This document shows positions 37,701 through 49,300 of a stretch of 64,000 nt of DNA, piece by piece. Within the stretch, counting starts at the first letter, position 1, and every line of letters begins with the position of its first letter. The translations under genes and the position numbers were made by a program. Below the pieces are notes generated by a model, which was given only the letters and a program-made list of their open reading frames with translations, had not been told where the DNA came from and did no database searches. Source of the DNA: Dermatemys mawii (lineage: Eukaryota > Chordata > Testudines > Dermatemydidae); the NCBI GenBank assembly GCA_007922305.1, contig ML677365.1, forward strand, positions 17,372,417 to 17,436,416, in the 5' to 3' direction.

Positions 37701-39287
37701 AAAATCAAAGTCCTGCTAAATATAGCAGAGATACTTCTGATAGTCCTTTGTATAATCATTTCAAAAATTGTTAAAAAAAAGTTAAGTATGAATATTTATA
37801 CAGGACCAAGTCTGGCATGCTTGAAATGATCTCTGAGAGGGGGGTTTTAAAATGTTCTGAATGTAATTAGCTTTCAGATGTTAGTTCTCTGTGTTAAAAA
37901 TGTATTATGAAGCGGTGGAAACTGGATAGTACCTATTATTGCAGAAATGGCTTGAAGAATTAGATGAATGTAGTCAGAGAGGATTATGTATTACTGAAAA
38001 GAAAGGTTCCCACAGAACTGGGAACCAGTTTTCAGATTCTTGTCAATTGAAATGAGGTCTACTTTCTTCTGCAGACTTGAAAGTAATAGAATTCTGATTC
38101 TGAAACAATTTTGCAGATAAGTAATTCAAGAGAAAAGGGTGAATTTAGCACTCAGATATCCATGTTATATTATGAAGAAAACTTAAAAAGACATCATAGC
38201 ATCACTAACGCACAGACTCACCATTGCTAAAGATGGGAAAGTTCTCTGAGAACATCCATTCCGCCGCCAGGGGCCGTGCAGGATTGATGCCCAAAGTATA
38301 TTTTTCAGTATTTTGCCTAATCTAGTTTTAAAAGTCCTGCTTTTCAACTACTTCATTTGGAAGAATATTGAAGAGTCTCCCAGCTCATTCACAGTCTCTG
38401 TTTTTGTCAGCTTTCCCCAATGAATCAATATGGTGGAACAGAAGTTGTATAGCTCCCATGCTAGATGAAAGTATTGTCAGAGAGGGAGTGAGTCAGTGGC
38501 CCCTTGAAGATGAAGTGAAAAGGGATGGGATAAAGACCACTGGTCTTTATTCTACTGTTTCATCCAGATACAAAAGGTAATGGGGTAAGGAAGACTGGGC
38601 CTGGTGATTGTAATGGTGGTGAAGTGGGAGGAAGTGAGCTAAGTCTGAAATGGGAGAAGAGGAAGTGAAACAGAGGTTGGAAGGAAGATGGAGTCCTTCT
38701 CCTTCTCTCTCCTGTCAGATTTACTTCGTTCTCTTCCAGCTGCAGAGGCAAGCAAGGCCTGGGAGAGGACTCAGAGAGAGTAATGGAGGCCTTCTCCCTT
38801 CAGGCAGGTTGCGGGTGAATTCCAGGCAAACAAAGGTGAAGGGCTGTAGGTAGAAAAGGAAGGCAACAAGCAGGAGATATGGTTTATGAGGGAGCAGTAG
38901 AAAGGGCTGTCAGTGTTTAGTCGTCACCAGAATAAGTATGGAAGTTCTGCATGTGGCTTAAGCACAGGATATGAGCATCCCTACATTCAATATGGTGTCT
39001 GAAGTATTAAAAAGTGTGGTGATCTTGCATGATTACTTCACTTCTAAAGTCTGAAATATTCTAGACTGGCAGAATTGAAGCAACTTGTCAACAAATGTAG
39101 CTGGACCTGGAAGGAAACTGAAGCTAAGAATGAATTGACTTATACACATGGGACCTTCTTGCTGTACGGTTACTTTGTTTTCTTGTTATTCTGATCCGAG
39201 TATGGGAATGATTTCTCAAGTCAATATTTTGCTCTGTGTTCCAACTTTACAAGTGTTTGGATTGTGACACACTTACATTAAAGCTCT
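37701..39287. other. Non-coding DNA with one CR1 trace
   Basis: No gene recognised. At about 38310-38395 TTTTGCCTAATCTAGTTTTAAAAGT and GAGTCTCCCAGC fit an old minus-strand CR1 tail. The rest is single-copy in appearance. Confidence 0.42.
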
Positions 39288-39403
39288 GATTCTGCAACTG
39301 ACAGAATGCTGGCAACCTGCTTTGCCCACGCAAAGTCTCATTCCATGTGAGCATAGCAGGCAATCTGATGACTTCCAGTTGCAGAATTGGGGTCAATGCT
39401 AGT
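39288..39403. repeat. Short self-complementary repeat
   Basis: Left arm CTCTGATTCTGCAACTGACAG and right arm TTCCAGTTGCAGAATTGGGG are imperfect inverses. The centre holds TTGCCCACGCAAAGTCTCATTCC. Same palindromic style as the copies near 26.5 and 50.3 kb. Confidence 0.52.
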
Positions 39404-39419
39404 AGGTCTTAATTGCTCT

Positions 39420-39515
39420 GTACAGTGCCGAGTCATAGACATCTCGCTCTGGAAGGAGATGGACTGGATGGCCTAATAAGGCTTTCCCGTCTTTCATTTC
39501 TACAGGCTTGACACT
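39420..39515 (+). repeat. CR1-like 3' end trace
   Basis: GGAAGGAGATGGACTGGATGG, CCTAATAAGGCTTTCCCGTC and TTTCATTTCTACAGG resemble a divergent CR1 tail. Confidence 0.4.
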
Positions 39516-39845
39516 GCAGTCCTTCCAAATGTGTGTCTACTACTGCAGCCAAGTTGAATTCTGTGCGAAAGGGCTCAGGATTGTCATTAGATTCTGAATT
39601 TAACAATGAGTCAATTCATAAATTTTCCTTCAATTTCTATGCCCAAAATTTGGCATGAAAATGAGTGTTTTCGGATTGGGTAATATGTCTCTAGGTATCC
39701 AGGGGCTCATGTATACAGATATGGGTGCATGCACAAAGCTTGCATGTTCAGTTTCATAGGTCACTTTTGAAAATTAGCTCTTCATTGCTAAAGCACACCA
39801 GCAATGGTTCTCCCTGCTCAGAAGGTATGTAAGTGAGCCATAAAT

Positions 39846-41045
39846 GGTACTGACTCGTGACCGAAAGCACTCCTGCATTCACACCCTACACATTACTGTA
39901 ATAATTGTGTGCAAAATATGCATTGTGAGGTATCATTTAAAAACTAATAACACATTGATCATTAATATTCTTCTGTAATGTTTGTATAAAATGCATATTA
40001 AGAGTTAAGAAAATACACTGGAATTTTGACTATAGTGTGTTTATCAGATGCATCTGGGGACGGGAGTAAATCAGTTTCTCAAAGATCTCTTGCTAGGTAT
40101 CATCAAAGTTCATTGGCAGTCACCTGATCACTGGTCAAGTGGCCATTCTTTTGCAGCAAGGGGGCAGAAACAGGTCAATCTGCGTTTTAGCAAACAACAT
40201 GGAACCTCTTTCACCACAAGACACCATGTCTCCTTCCTCACAGCTCAAATAAACTTTAGAGGTCACACTCAGACAAATGCATTTCATAGAGTGAGTGGAC
40301 TATAGAAGTGAGGGACAAAAACACTTCTGGTTATCTCGCTTTTTCAACGTAAGAAGACAAAGGAACCAGCCCTTTGACTTTGAGGAGAGATCCTGAGCTG
40401 AGAATATGCTAAGCATATTGCGGTAAGGATTTTACCTTGAGCCAAGTCTAACTTGTTAAGTTTTAGCTACTAGGAAGCATTTTATCTTTATTATTCTTCT
40501 AACCATTTCTGACTTTAATACCTTACACTTGTACTCACTTAAAACCCATCTCTTCGCAGTTAAATAAAATGGTTTTTAATCTAAAGTAATTCAGTGCTGT
40601 GTTAAAAATGAACTATTTGGTAATTCCAGTTAAAGCAGCAAACAGTTGAATATTGACCCTTTACAGGTCAATGGACCTTTAATATCTCAACTGTCCAGGA
40701 GAGGTCTGGACAGTGCAGAACACACATTTTTTGGGAAACTTGAGACTGGAAGTATGCTGCGTCCACCCTGCCAGTAGTAAGCAGGCTGATGGAAGCAAGA
40801 ATGTGACTGGAGTGTTGCTCTCAGGCTGATGGCTGGACCAAGGGTACAGATACACACATTCAGGGGATGACCTGCCTGCTGTTTGAGAGCAGCCCATGTT
40901 GGGAGCTACAACAGCAAAGGATGGAGAGGAATGCAGGGTTGCAGAGCAGGCAGTGGCACCACCCCTCACTTGTCTGGATTGCACCCCAGAATGTGACTCC
41001 CTTCTCTCATGCCTAGGACTTACACCTTTGTGCAGCCACATGGGA
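39846..41045 (+). repeat. Possible LTR-type repeat, boundaries unclear
   Basis: GTGAGGTATCATTTAAAAACTAATAACACATTG-type sequence near 39928, then a block near 40550-40620 with GCAGTTAAATAAAATGG (a polyadenylation-like AATAAA) and GTGCTGTGTTAAA. This recalls the order in some turtle retroviral LTRs. No terminal TG/CA pair or duplication was recognised, and no gag or pol is present. A 120-codon minus-strand frame at its end has no domain. Confidence 0.3.
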
Positions 41046-42199
41046 GGAGACAGGTTCTCAGAAGTGTGATCTAATTTACATGCAGCTTATGCTACATTTT
41101 GCAGGCGTACATTTGATTTTTTTATGCTTTCCTGTGATTGTAAATTTTATGCCTGCTGACAACCAGAGTAATTGCTGTGAGCAGAATCAAATTGATTGTT
41201 TAAAATGTTGGACTCTGTTTTCTTACTCCATTTTTACAATGTATACATTCCTGCTGATCTAAGTTTAAAAGGATGGCTACATTACTGATGTTTACAAAGA
41301 GTTTGTTAAAAATGTTTCTGGGTGCCAAAGCATACAGAAGGCTCATTTACTATGTTGCAAGAGTGTGGGGAATAAGGGTTTTTCTGAAAAAATAAAAGAT
41401 TTATTTTTTTATATACTATTCTCTTACACAATACTTGCTATTACTTTGAAACTCTCCAGGCATTTTATAGGCAATAAAAAAGGGGAGAAAAGTTCTTTCC
41501 TGAAAATACTTCAGTTCTTGGATTTTGTTTTCAAACCAAACATGCCTGCTTAAAAAGGACGGTGCAGCCTCTCTCTTGTACTGGGGCATGATATTCTTTG
41601 GGCCAAACGAATTAGAGTAAAGGTCAAAGCAATTGCCATAATGGGGGGTACACAGAAAGGCCACTTCTCCCTTCACATACACACCTGGCAGTGTAGGATA
41701 ATAGGGTGTTAAAAAGAACTTCTTAAGTGGTAAAGGGAAGGGAAAGAAAACATTCCAAGCACATGATCATATGATGTGTTGATGCCTAAACTCCCACTGG
41801 TCCTCCCAAGGAACAGACCCTTAATATGCATGTAAATTAGATCACACCTCTGAGATCCTGCCTCCTCTGATTTGCTTAAGCAGAGGCATGAGCCTTAAAT
41901 GCATTGTTCAGAAGCACTTACCAGCCACATCAGGAATTTAGTAGTTGGCGGGGGGAGAAAGAAGACAAGCCCATCCCATTCAACTATTCACTGTCTTCTT
42001 GATGCTCGCCATAAGACAATTACAAGGACTCATGTATTTTCATTCCTGAATCCTCCCAATGTTTTTATGTGATTGCACCTCTGTTAATACAGATCCTATT
42101 ACATAAATCAATACTGCAAAATCCTCACCCATGTTAACCGAGCCCATTTAAAGTTATTGAGAGTTTGCTAACCAAGGGGTTTAATCTGCTGTTAAAGTT
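41046..42199. other. Non-coding DNA, nothing recognised
   Basis: AT-rich, no gene or repeat identified. Confidence 0.5.
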
Positions 42200-42268
42200 A
42201 AAAGACTGCTCTGGTTAATGTCTGTAAAGCACTTTGAAGATGAAAAGTGCAACGTAGAAAGAACTACT
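42200..42268 (+). repeat. MIR-like SINE 3' end
   Basis: GGTTAATGTCTGTAAAGCACTTTGAAGATGAAAAGTGC resembles the 3' end of MIR/CORE-SINE. It abuts the CR1 copy below. Confidence 0.45.
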
Positions 42269-42280
42269 GCCATTGATAAG

Positions 42281-43195
42281 ATCATAGAGTAATCATAGAA
42301 TCATAGAACTGGAATGGACCTTGAAAAGTCATCGAGTCCAGTCCCCTGCACTCAGGGCAGGAATAATTATCTAGACCATTCCTGACAGGTGTTTGTCTAA
42401 CCAACTCTTAAAAATCTCCAAAGATGGATATTCCACAACCTGCCTAGGAAATTTATTCCAGTGCTTAACACCCTGACAGTTAGGAAGTTTTTCCAATCAT
42501 CCAACCTAAACCTCCCTTACTGCAATTTAAGCCCATTGCATCTTGTCCTATCCTCAGAGGTTGACAAAAACAAGTTTTCTTCCTCCTCCTTGTAACAACC
42601 TTTTATGTACTTGAAAACTTATCTTGTCCCCTCCCACTCCTCTTTTTTCCAAACTAAACAAACTCAATATTTTTCAATCTTCCCTCATAGGTCATGTTTT
42701 CTAGACCTTTCATCCTTTTTGTTGCTCTTCTCTGAACTCTCTCCAGTTTGTTCACATCCTTCCTGAAATGTGTTGCCCAGAACTGGACACAATACTTCAA
42801 CAGAGGTCTAATCAGAGCAGAGTAGAGCGGAATAATTACTTCTTGTGTCTTGCATAGAACACCCCTGCTAATACATCCCAAAATGATGTTCACTTTTTTT
42901 GCCACAGTGTTACTCTGTTGATTCATATTTAGCTTGTGTTCCACTATGACCCCCAGATCCCTTCCCACAGTACTCCTTCCTGGCAAACATTTCCCATTTT
43001 TTATGTGTGCAACTGATTGTTCCTTTCTAAGCGGATACTTTGCATTTGTCCTTATAGAATTTCATCCTATTTCTCCAGTTTGTCCAGATCATTTTGAATT
43101 TTAATCCTATCCTTCAAAGCACTTGCAACCTCTCCCAGATTGGTATCGTCCACAAACTTTGTAAGTTAACTCTGTATGCCATTATCTAAGTAATT
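42281..43195 (-). pseudogene. CR1 LINE fragment with reverse-transcriptase C-terminus
   Basis: This is the longest CR1 copy here. On the minus strand it runs from the C-terminal part of ORF2 (42654-42986 open, about 110 residues) through the 3' untranslated region to TCATAGAATCATAGA-type tail repeats at 42281. The open part has LGVIVEHKLNMNQQ, KKVNIILGCI, IIPLYSALIRPLLKYCVQFW and VNKLERVQRRATKR, which are conserved signatures of the region after the reverse-transcriptase domain in CR1. The full ORF2 (endonuclease plus RT) is about 900-1000 residues in the family, so this is a heavily 5'-truncated dead copy. No target duplication was found, as is usual for CR1. Confidence 0.9.
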
Positions 43196-44755
43196 GATGA
43201 TAATACATCTTCTTCCTAGTTCCACCTTTTTTCTGCCATCTCTCCCAACCTCCTCCCCACATTGTGTGTTGTGTTGTGAATGGATTATCTCTATCCGGAC
43301 AAGGAGAAAGAATGTTGCAATGTTTTTTTTTCTTCCATTCTACTCCCCTGCGACCATACTCTTCTCCAGCTCAAAGACTGAGTGAATGAGCTTTGCTGAA
43401 CTGAGCGGGATGGAATCTTCCTCTTCAACACAGACATGGAACAATTTCACAGCCAACACATAGCTGCTACTTCAACTTACCCATGGGGAATAATTCATGG
43501 ACCTATTATATATTCCTCTGTTCCTTCCACCATGTGGTCTCTCTATGGCCTGGCCTGTCCACCTCCTCCCTGCACACAGTCTCTCTCTCTCTCACACACA
43601 CACCTCTCTTCCAAGTTGCTCTTTCAGGACTGGTACAGAATTCTCCTCTTATTCACCAATTTTATATACAGGTTTTGCAGCACATAACTAACCATGTTTT
43701 AAACATTCCAAAGATCAGATTCTTCACTACACCAGAGCTTTACTCGGTGCAGAGATGGGGCGAAGCCATCAGGAAATTGGTTGGGGCTCCCCTTTCATGC
43801 ACCATCTGGCCCTGGTGTATACTGGAGCAGCTTACACCACTGACATAAGGTCCTGCAGTGACTTTATGCCAGTAGAAGGTCAGAAGTAGCAGTCTACTCC
43901 ACCCTTAGTTTGCCCCCAGGATACCACTGATATTCCTCCCTACAAAATGCTGGGTGGGTGGTACAGGAGACAGAGTCTCTGCCTCTGACAGTTTTATACA
44001 AGCAAAGTTCCCTGGTGCAAGGGAAAATTCCCATTGTTCAATTATGGCCAGAAGCCTGAGTGGTGCAAAGCAGCCATAACAGACTGGAGAATCCTACCCT
44101 TCCTGTTCTTGTTATTTTCACATATTCTTAATATTGTATTAATTAGTGTATTTTAATGCTGTTAATAAAATACATATTTTAAATTCCAGATCTGTTCTAT
44201 ACCAAATATTGGGAAACATTTTTATCCTTTAAATATAATACTAGACTGGTGATATCATTCAAAGACCTCAGTGGAATCACATCAGGGCCTTGCAAGATTG
44301 TCTGCATGGGTCAATTTCTGTGCCCACTCAGCCTCACTGATATCAATAGGACTCAGAGTAGATACAGGGTTCGGTCCACACAGAGCTGTCTACAGTGACT
44401 AGAACTATAGGTTGATTCTATTTAACCCGAGTGCCTTAGATTTATATATTTCAGACATATTATCAAGATATGGCAAGCTTTAAAATATATTATCAAAATA
44501 TGTCCTTATTGACCATATTAGAATATATCTATAGTATACATTTCTTCTGTAGGGACATCATATATAAACACATAATACTTGTTACTGGATGATAGATATT
44601 GCCATGTATATGAAAGAATAATTGTATAATACTGTATTTTCAATCATATGTGCCCAAAGTTATTTATGTCCATCCACATTTAGGCTCCTACTACACATTA
44701 AAAAGTTTTTTAATTTGGGCACCCAAAACCAGCAGTCACTAATCTCTCTGATCCT
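43196..44755. other. Non-coding DNA with a CT/CA microsatellite
   Basis: A (CT)n(CA)n tract lies at 43579-43610 and explains the Ser/Leu/His-rich overlapping frames at 43436-43848. Short pieces with TTCACTACACCAGAG and CAGCTTACACCACTG words near 43725-43845 look like decayed self-complementary repeats. No gene recognised. Confidence 0.45.
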
Positions 44756-44756
44756 C

Positions 44757-44830
44757 TGCTTCTAAATCTGTAAAGTAGAGATTATACCTACCACACAGAG
44801 GTGTGGTGCAACTATATTAGTTAATGCACT
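44757..44830 (+). repeat. MIR-like SINE 3' part
   Basis: CTGTAAAGTAGAGATTATACC, TACCACACAGAGGTGTGG and TTAGTTAATGCACTTTCAAAATAC follow the order of the MIR 3' half. Its tail is the segment duplicated in inverse to form the long hairpin that follows. Confidence 0.42.
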
Positions 44831-45041
44831 TTCAAAATACAAAGTGTTGCATTTATAACAGAGGGGAGATTTTCAAAGGCACTGATTGTTGTCCTAACAT
44901 TGCCTCCTCTGAAGTCAACAGGAGTTTTAACATTGATTCTAATGGAAGCTGAGTTAGGCCCATGCTGACACTTTTGAAAATCCTCCCCTCTGTTATAAAT
45001 GCAACACTTTGTATTTTGAAAGTGCATTAACTAATATAGTT
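44810..45041. repeat. Long near-perfect inverted repeat (hairpin)
   Basis: Left arm 44810-44877 and right arm 44973-45041 are inverse copies with no mismatch that I can find and one extra base in the right arm, around a 95-base centre. Landmarks are AATGCACTTTCAAAATAC and GCATTTATAACAGAGG on the left, with their complements on the right. The centre resembles a short turtle foldback repeat (GATTTTCAAAGGCAC...GTGCT...TTTTGAAAATC style), while the outer 50 or so bases derive from the MIR-like tail. A transcript across it could fold into a stem of about 68 bp. Confidence 0.93.
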
Positions 45042-45062
45042 TAAAAAACTACCCAAGAAATA
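45036..45062. repeat. 27-bp direct repeat, copy 1
   Basis: Exact match to 45130-45156. It starts ATAGTTTAAAAAACTACC and lies at the outer edge of the hairpin's right arm. The unit separation is 94 bp. Confidence 0.95.
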
Positions 45063-45076
45063 GTTTAAAAAATAAT

Positions 45077-45080
<4 letters not shown>

Positions 45081-45113
<33 letters not shown>
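45081..45113. repeat. (AAAT)n microsatellite
   Basis: About eight AAAT units lying between the two 27-bp direct repeats, with partial ATAGTTTAAAAAA copies on each side. Confidence 0.93.
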
Positions 45114-45115
<2 letters not shown>

Positions 45116-45129
45116 AGTTTAAAAAAGAA

Positions 45130-45156
45130 ATAGTTTAAAAAACTACCCAAGAAATA
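45130..45156. repeat. 27-bp direct repeat, copy 2
   Basis: Exact second copy of 45036-45062. The sequence beyond it differs. Confidence 0.95.
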
Positions 45157-45639
45157 TTAAACTGTTTGGCATTTTGGGATCCTCTGATGAATGAGGTATA
45201 TTTGATGTCATCTCACTTAACTAAGCATTATTGCTATTCTTTAAAAGCAATTATTTCTTGTGTGTACTATATATAAATATTACACAGTCCTTTAGAAATT
45301 AATAGCAGCACTATATAGGATTATATGAACAGTGAGCTAAATTCTCCTGTTCCGCAGGAAAAACTGGCAAAGGGAAAAGTTACTGTAAAAAAACCCTCTG
45401 AGCCTGAGGATGTAGTAACATTGCCATGGGCGAGGGATTAGGGGAGGAACAGAAGAGACAGAATGCATAAGACATGAGGATATACAGAAAATCCTTGCCC
45501 CGAAAACACAGCCATGCCAAGCACCTACCCATCTGCGATCTGTCCTCACATGGCTCTGCTACCACTGGCAGTACAATCACCCTCCCTGGCCCACCCCCAA
45601 AGAGAGTGAAAACTACAAAGGGCAAGTTAATGCTGCAGG
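45157..45639. other. Non-coding DNA, nothing recognised
   Basis: No gene or repeat identified. Opposing frames near 45337-45692 have no domain. Confidence 0.5.
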
Positions 45640-45645
45640 GAGGTT

Positions 45646-46355
45646 GCAACAGAACGGTGACTCACCCTGTGGTACTTTCTGCTGCCCTTTAGGGAATTAG
45701 CTCATCTTCCAGCTCCAGAGCACCCTCTGCAGGCTTTAGTCCCGCTTGCCACTGGCCCCATGTCCCTCCCTGGACCCTGGTGCCCTCTTACCTAGGGTAC
45801 TGCACCCCTGCAGTACCCCACAGTCTAGCTCTGGGTCCCACCTCCCTGGGGAACCCTCACCCACTATCCCCACCTTGCCTCAGTCTAGGCAACTGCCAGT
45901 CACCACTTACCCCTGTTCACTAGGGCAGACCGCAGTATAATTGCCACTCATCCCTGGCAAGGAGGGTTTGGCCTGCTGCTTCTGCCTCTACAGCCATGGG
46001 CTGCCCCCTGCAACCTCAGTATCCTTTGTTGGGCCATCTACTAGGCCCTGCAGCCTGGGGGTTTCCAGGCCACAGCTGCCCCAGCTCCCCTTGCCTTACC
46101 CCAGCCCTGCTCCACTCTAGGTACCTTGCTCAAGCTCCCAGCAGCCAGGCCTGTCTGCCTCTGTAGACAGAGGAGACCCTCTCTCTGCACCAAACTGTCA
46201 GCCCTCTTATAAGGGCCAGTTGGGCTCTAATTGACTCAGCCATAGCTGTGGCTGCTATGCCCAGTCAGCCTGAGAGCTGCTTGCCCCCAGCCACAAGCCT
46301 TTCCTGGGCTGTTTAAAGACCCCTTTTCCTGGAGTGGGGCATCTGCCCCACTACA
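45646..46355 (-). repeat. Solo LTR-like repeat, copy 2
   Basis: A 710-bp copy of the repeat at 33199-33905, same orientation, with many substitutions between them. GAGGTT stands directly outside both ends (45640-45645 and 46356-46361), consistent with a 6-bp target duplication of a retroviral-type LTR. The minus strand begins TGTAGTGGGGC. No gag or pol is attached, so it is a recombined solo LTR or a non-autonomous unit. The left boundary is set by the duplication and is less sure than the right one. Confidence 0.65.
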
Positions 46356-46361
46356 GAGGTT

Positions 46362-49300
46362 CAATGACCTGTGTGCTAACTTGGCAAATCTGCTGCATAG
46401 TACTGCCCCCCGTCTAGCTGACTAGATCCAACAATGCATATATGTATTACAGCTGCAATGGAGGTACTGTTCCCATTCTCCCGTCCTCTCCCGATACATG
46501 CCATTAGGAATAGTGCTTGTTTGCTCTCTTCTGTGCCAAGCAACGGAACTTTTCACTTCAAACTTTCACATACTCCCTATACTTACACCTATGTTCTGTT
46601 GCAATGGGATCCTGCAATAGTAGAGGGCATGTCATGTGCTACGTGAAGCCTACACACAAGGCTGATGAGTTACGGATGCCTTGGCAAAGCATGGCAGCCT
46701 TAACTGAATGTGTAGCTCTTAGGGCTTAAGTTACATCCTTAACTTTCTCCATTAAGTTACATTAGTACAGACCCCACTGAAAGCAATTTCCATTGAAAGA
46801 TTTCATACAGCTATTTTAACAAACTTTAATGCTGAAATTTCTAAGTCTAGTTTACTAATTCTCCCACCGTTTATAGGGATCCAACTCAAGAGAATTTAGC
46901 TCATTATATAAAGGTGTATTAATCTTTTGTATTGTTCTACAAAGAAATAGATGTGTTGTTGCTTATTTATGGGAAGAAGTAAGCATCCATGCAAAAAAAG
47001 ACAATACAAATGGTCGCCCTTTTTAATAACATGACTGCTAGAATAAATTTATGTGAGAAATTATATTTTGGGTTTAAATTTAAAGTAAGAAGAAATTCTT
47101 GGATGACTGCTTCAGCATACTGTATTAATCAACTGAGAGGTAACTGTGATTGCCTAAAAGTCAAACTTCTCCTTAAGTTTCTTGATCTGAAGAAATGTTA
47201 TAACAAAATTTCAGATTGGGTTTCTTCAAGGCAAGGGTTTCTCTTACCCAAACATACCTTTGTAATGGAGAGAAAGAGCTTGCTGATAAATATTTCAACA
47301 CCATACTTTATTAAAACAAGTTATTTCTGTTGTTTACTATGTGGTTAGGCCATGATGAAAAGCAGATCTTCACCAATACATTTTTGTGCAAATTCCTTAC
47401 CTTGCTGTTTACAAAAGAAAGTGAAGTACCTTTCAGTGGTATTTGTCACAGAGCACTAGCGGCCCACAATGCACACTGTCAACTGCTTAAGGTTTCACTT
47501 CCTAATTAACTTTTCAAGAAGCATAAGAACTGTCTAAAAACACAAAGTTCTCACATTTAACCTCCTGCCATTCCATTCTATTCATCTGTAGTCACATGAC
47601 TATGGCCATGAAGAACAACAAAGCCCTGAAGTAGGGTCTGTACAATCCAAAACATAAAAGGTGTAATTTGAGAGGGCTTAGTACATGACAAATTAGTTAT
47701 CTACTTTAGTTAGGACCTTTTAAAGAATTACAACTTTAAGGCAATTCCACCACAAAACACATTAATATAGAAGTGATTCTAAAACTCACTCGTTTTTTCT
47801 TTGCCTGATGTTATTCATTTTCAATTTATTGCAAAAGATTTTTTTCTACCATTTGCTCGGGGATTATGTTATTTTCTTATTCATAAATCATATTTTGTTG
47901 TACTGAACAGCAAAAAACATATACAGCAGAAATTATTACACACAATGTTGAGATCTACTTAAGTCTGGTAAATGGAAAAAATCAATTTATGTAAGGGCTA
48001 AGTTAGAAGGTAATAATACTTTACATTTATATAGCACCATTCATTTGAACAACTCAAAATGCTTTACAGAGTTAGGCAAGAATCATGTGTGTACAGAACA
48101 TTCTTACCTTTTTCATCTCATTATTGATCTTTATTTTTCCTATCTTGACTTTTAAGTACAGTTATGACTTTTGGGAATAGAGTACGTTTCTTTGAAATAA
48201 ACTTCTGCAATGATTCGTTTAAAGTATAAACCAATCCAAATATTCTGAAAGCAGGCATTAAACATGGATCTTTTTTAAAGAACTTTATAAAACCCTAATA
48301 AGTTTGATAAAAACTCTTCTCAGCACCTTCACCTCATTGCAAAGTGAATATTCTTCTTGTCTCTTCAGCTGATCAATATGGTAGCTTTGGTTCATATTGT
48401 CTTACAATGATTAAAAACTACCCATAGGCACATGTGGCAAGCATGTGCACATTGTTTCTACTTCACTTTTCTTTCCTATCGGAATGTCCCATAGTAAAAT
48501 ATTAATTGTATTATAAGTTGAATATTTCTGGATGACTTAGGTTTCTGAAGCTGTTATAAGTAGAAGCATCAGGGCTATCATCACAGGAAACATTCTGGAA
48601 ACTAAAGTACAAAATGACAATCATTTGCTGAATGAGCTGCTATCAGAAAACATTAGCTAGCAGACATCTCAGAAATACCCAACATCTGTATAGCATTGCT
48701 AATTAACTGTTTACAGATCCAGCACCTGCTGTATGAATAGTATTTATTTCACAAATCATCTTAATGGCCATTTTCTTCATTACAAAAATACTTCACATAG
48801 AAGGTAAAAAGTTCAGAGCTAGCCATGTCTCCGACGTAGCATACAAAACAGGGGGGTGGAGAAACGGAGACAAAGCACTACAGAGTCAAGTGTTGAGTGA
48901 TTTCCACTGACTCTTACTGCCACCCAGGTCACACAGAACACCCAGACAGGAATTCCAGCAGGGCTTATCACAATCAGATCTGCTCAGGCTTCGAAGGGAG
49001 AATGTTCATCTTTGCAAAGCCACTGCTGTTGCTAGTAGCCAGGATTAGTGCACAAAGCCATTTGCTGGGAAAGGCGGTTCATTAGTGTTTACTAACAATC
49101 ACTGGCGATATCTATCAAAAGGGAAATTAGGGACAAAAGTGAAATTAGGTCACATAGATAATCAGACAGTCCTGCTGAAGTCAAATCACATTTTGTTACT
49201 CCTTCTTTCAGTTATGCTTAGAAGAGTTAGCTGTGCATGGGTGATGCGTGGTTGGCCACTCATAACATAGCCACTGTTTTTACAGTAGAAGAGGCAATGA

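Noticed and set aside
43436..43848. Three overlapping plus-strand frames up to 121 codons
   Set aside because: All cross a CT/CA microsatellite, with no domain in any frame.
46989..47348. 119-codon plus-strand frame in the repeat-poor block
   Set aside because: No recognisable domain and AT-rich codon content as in the surroundings. Could be checked by conservation, but not called.
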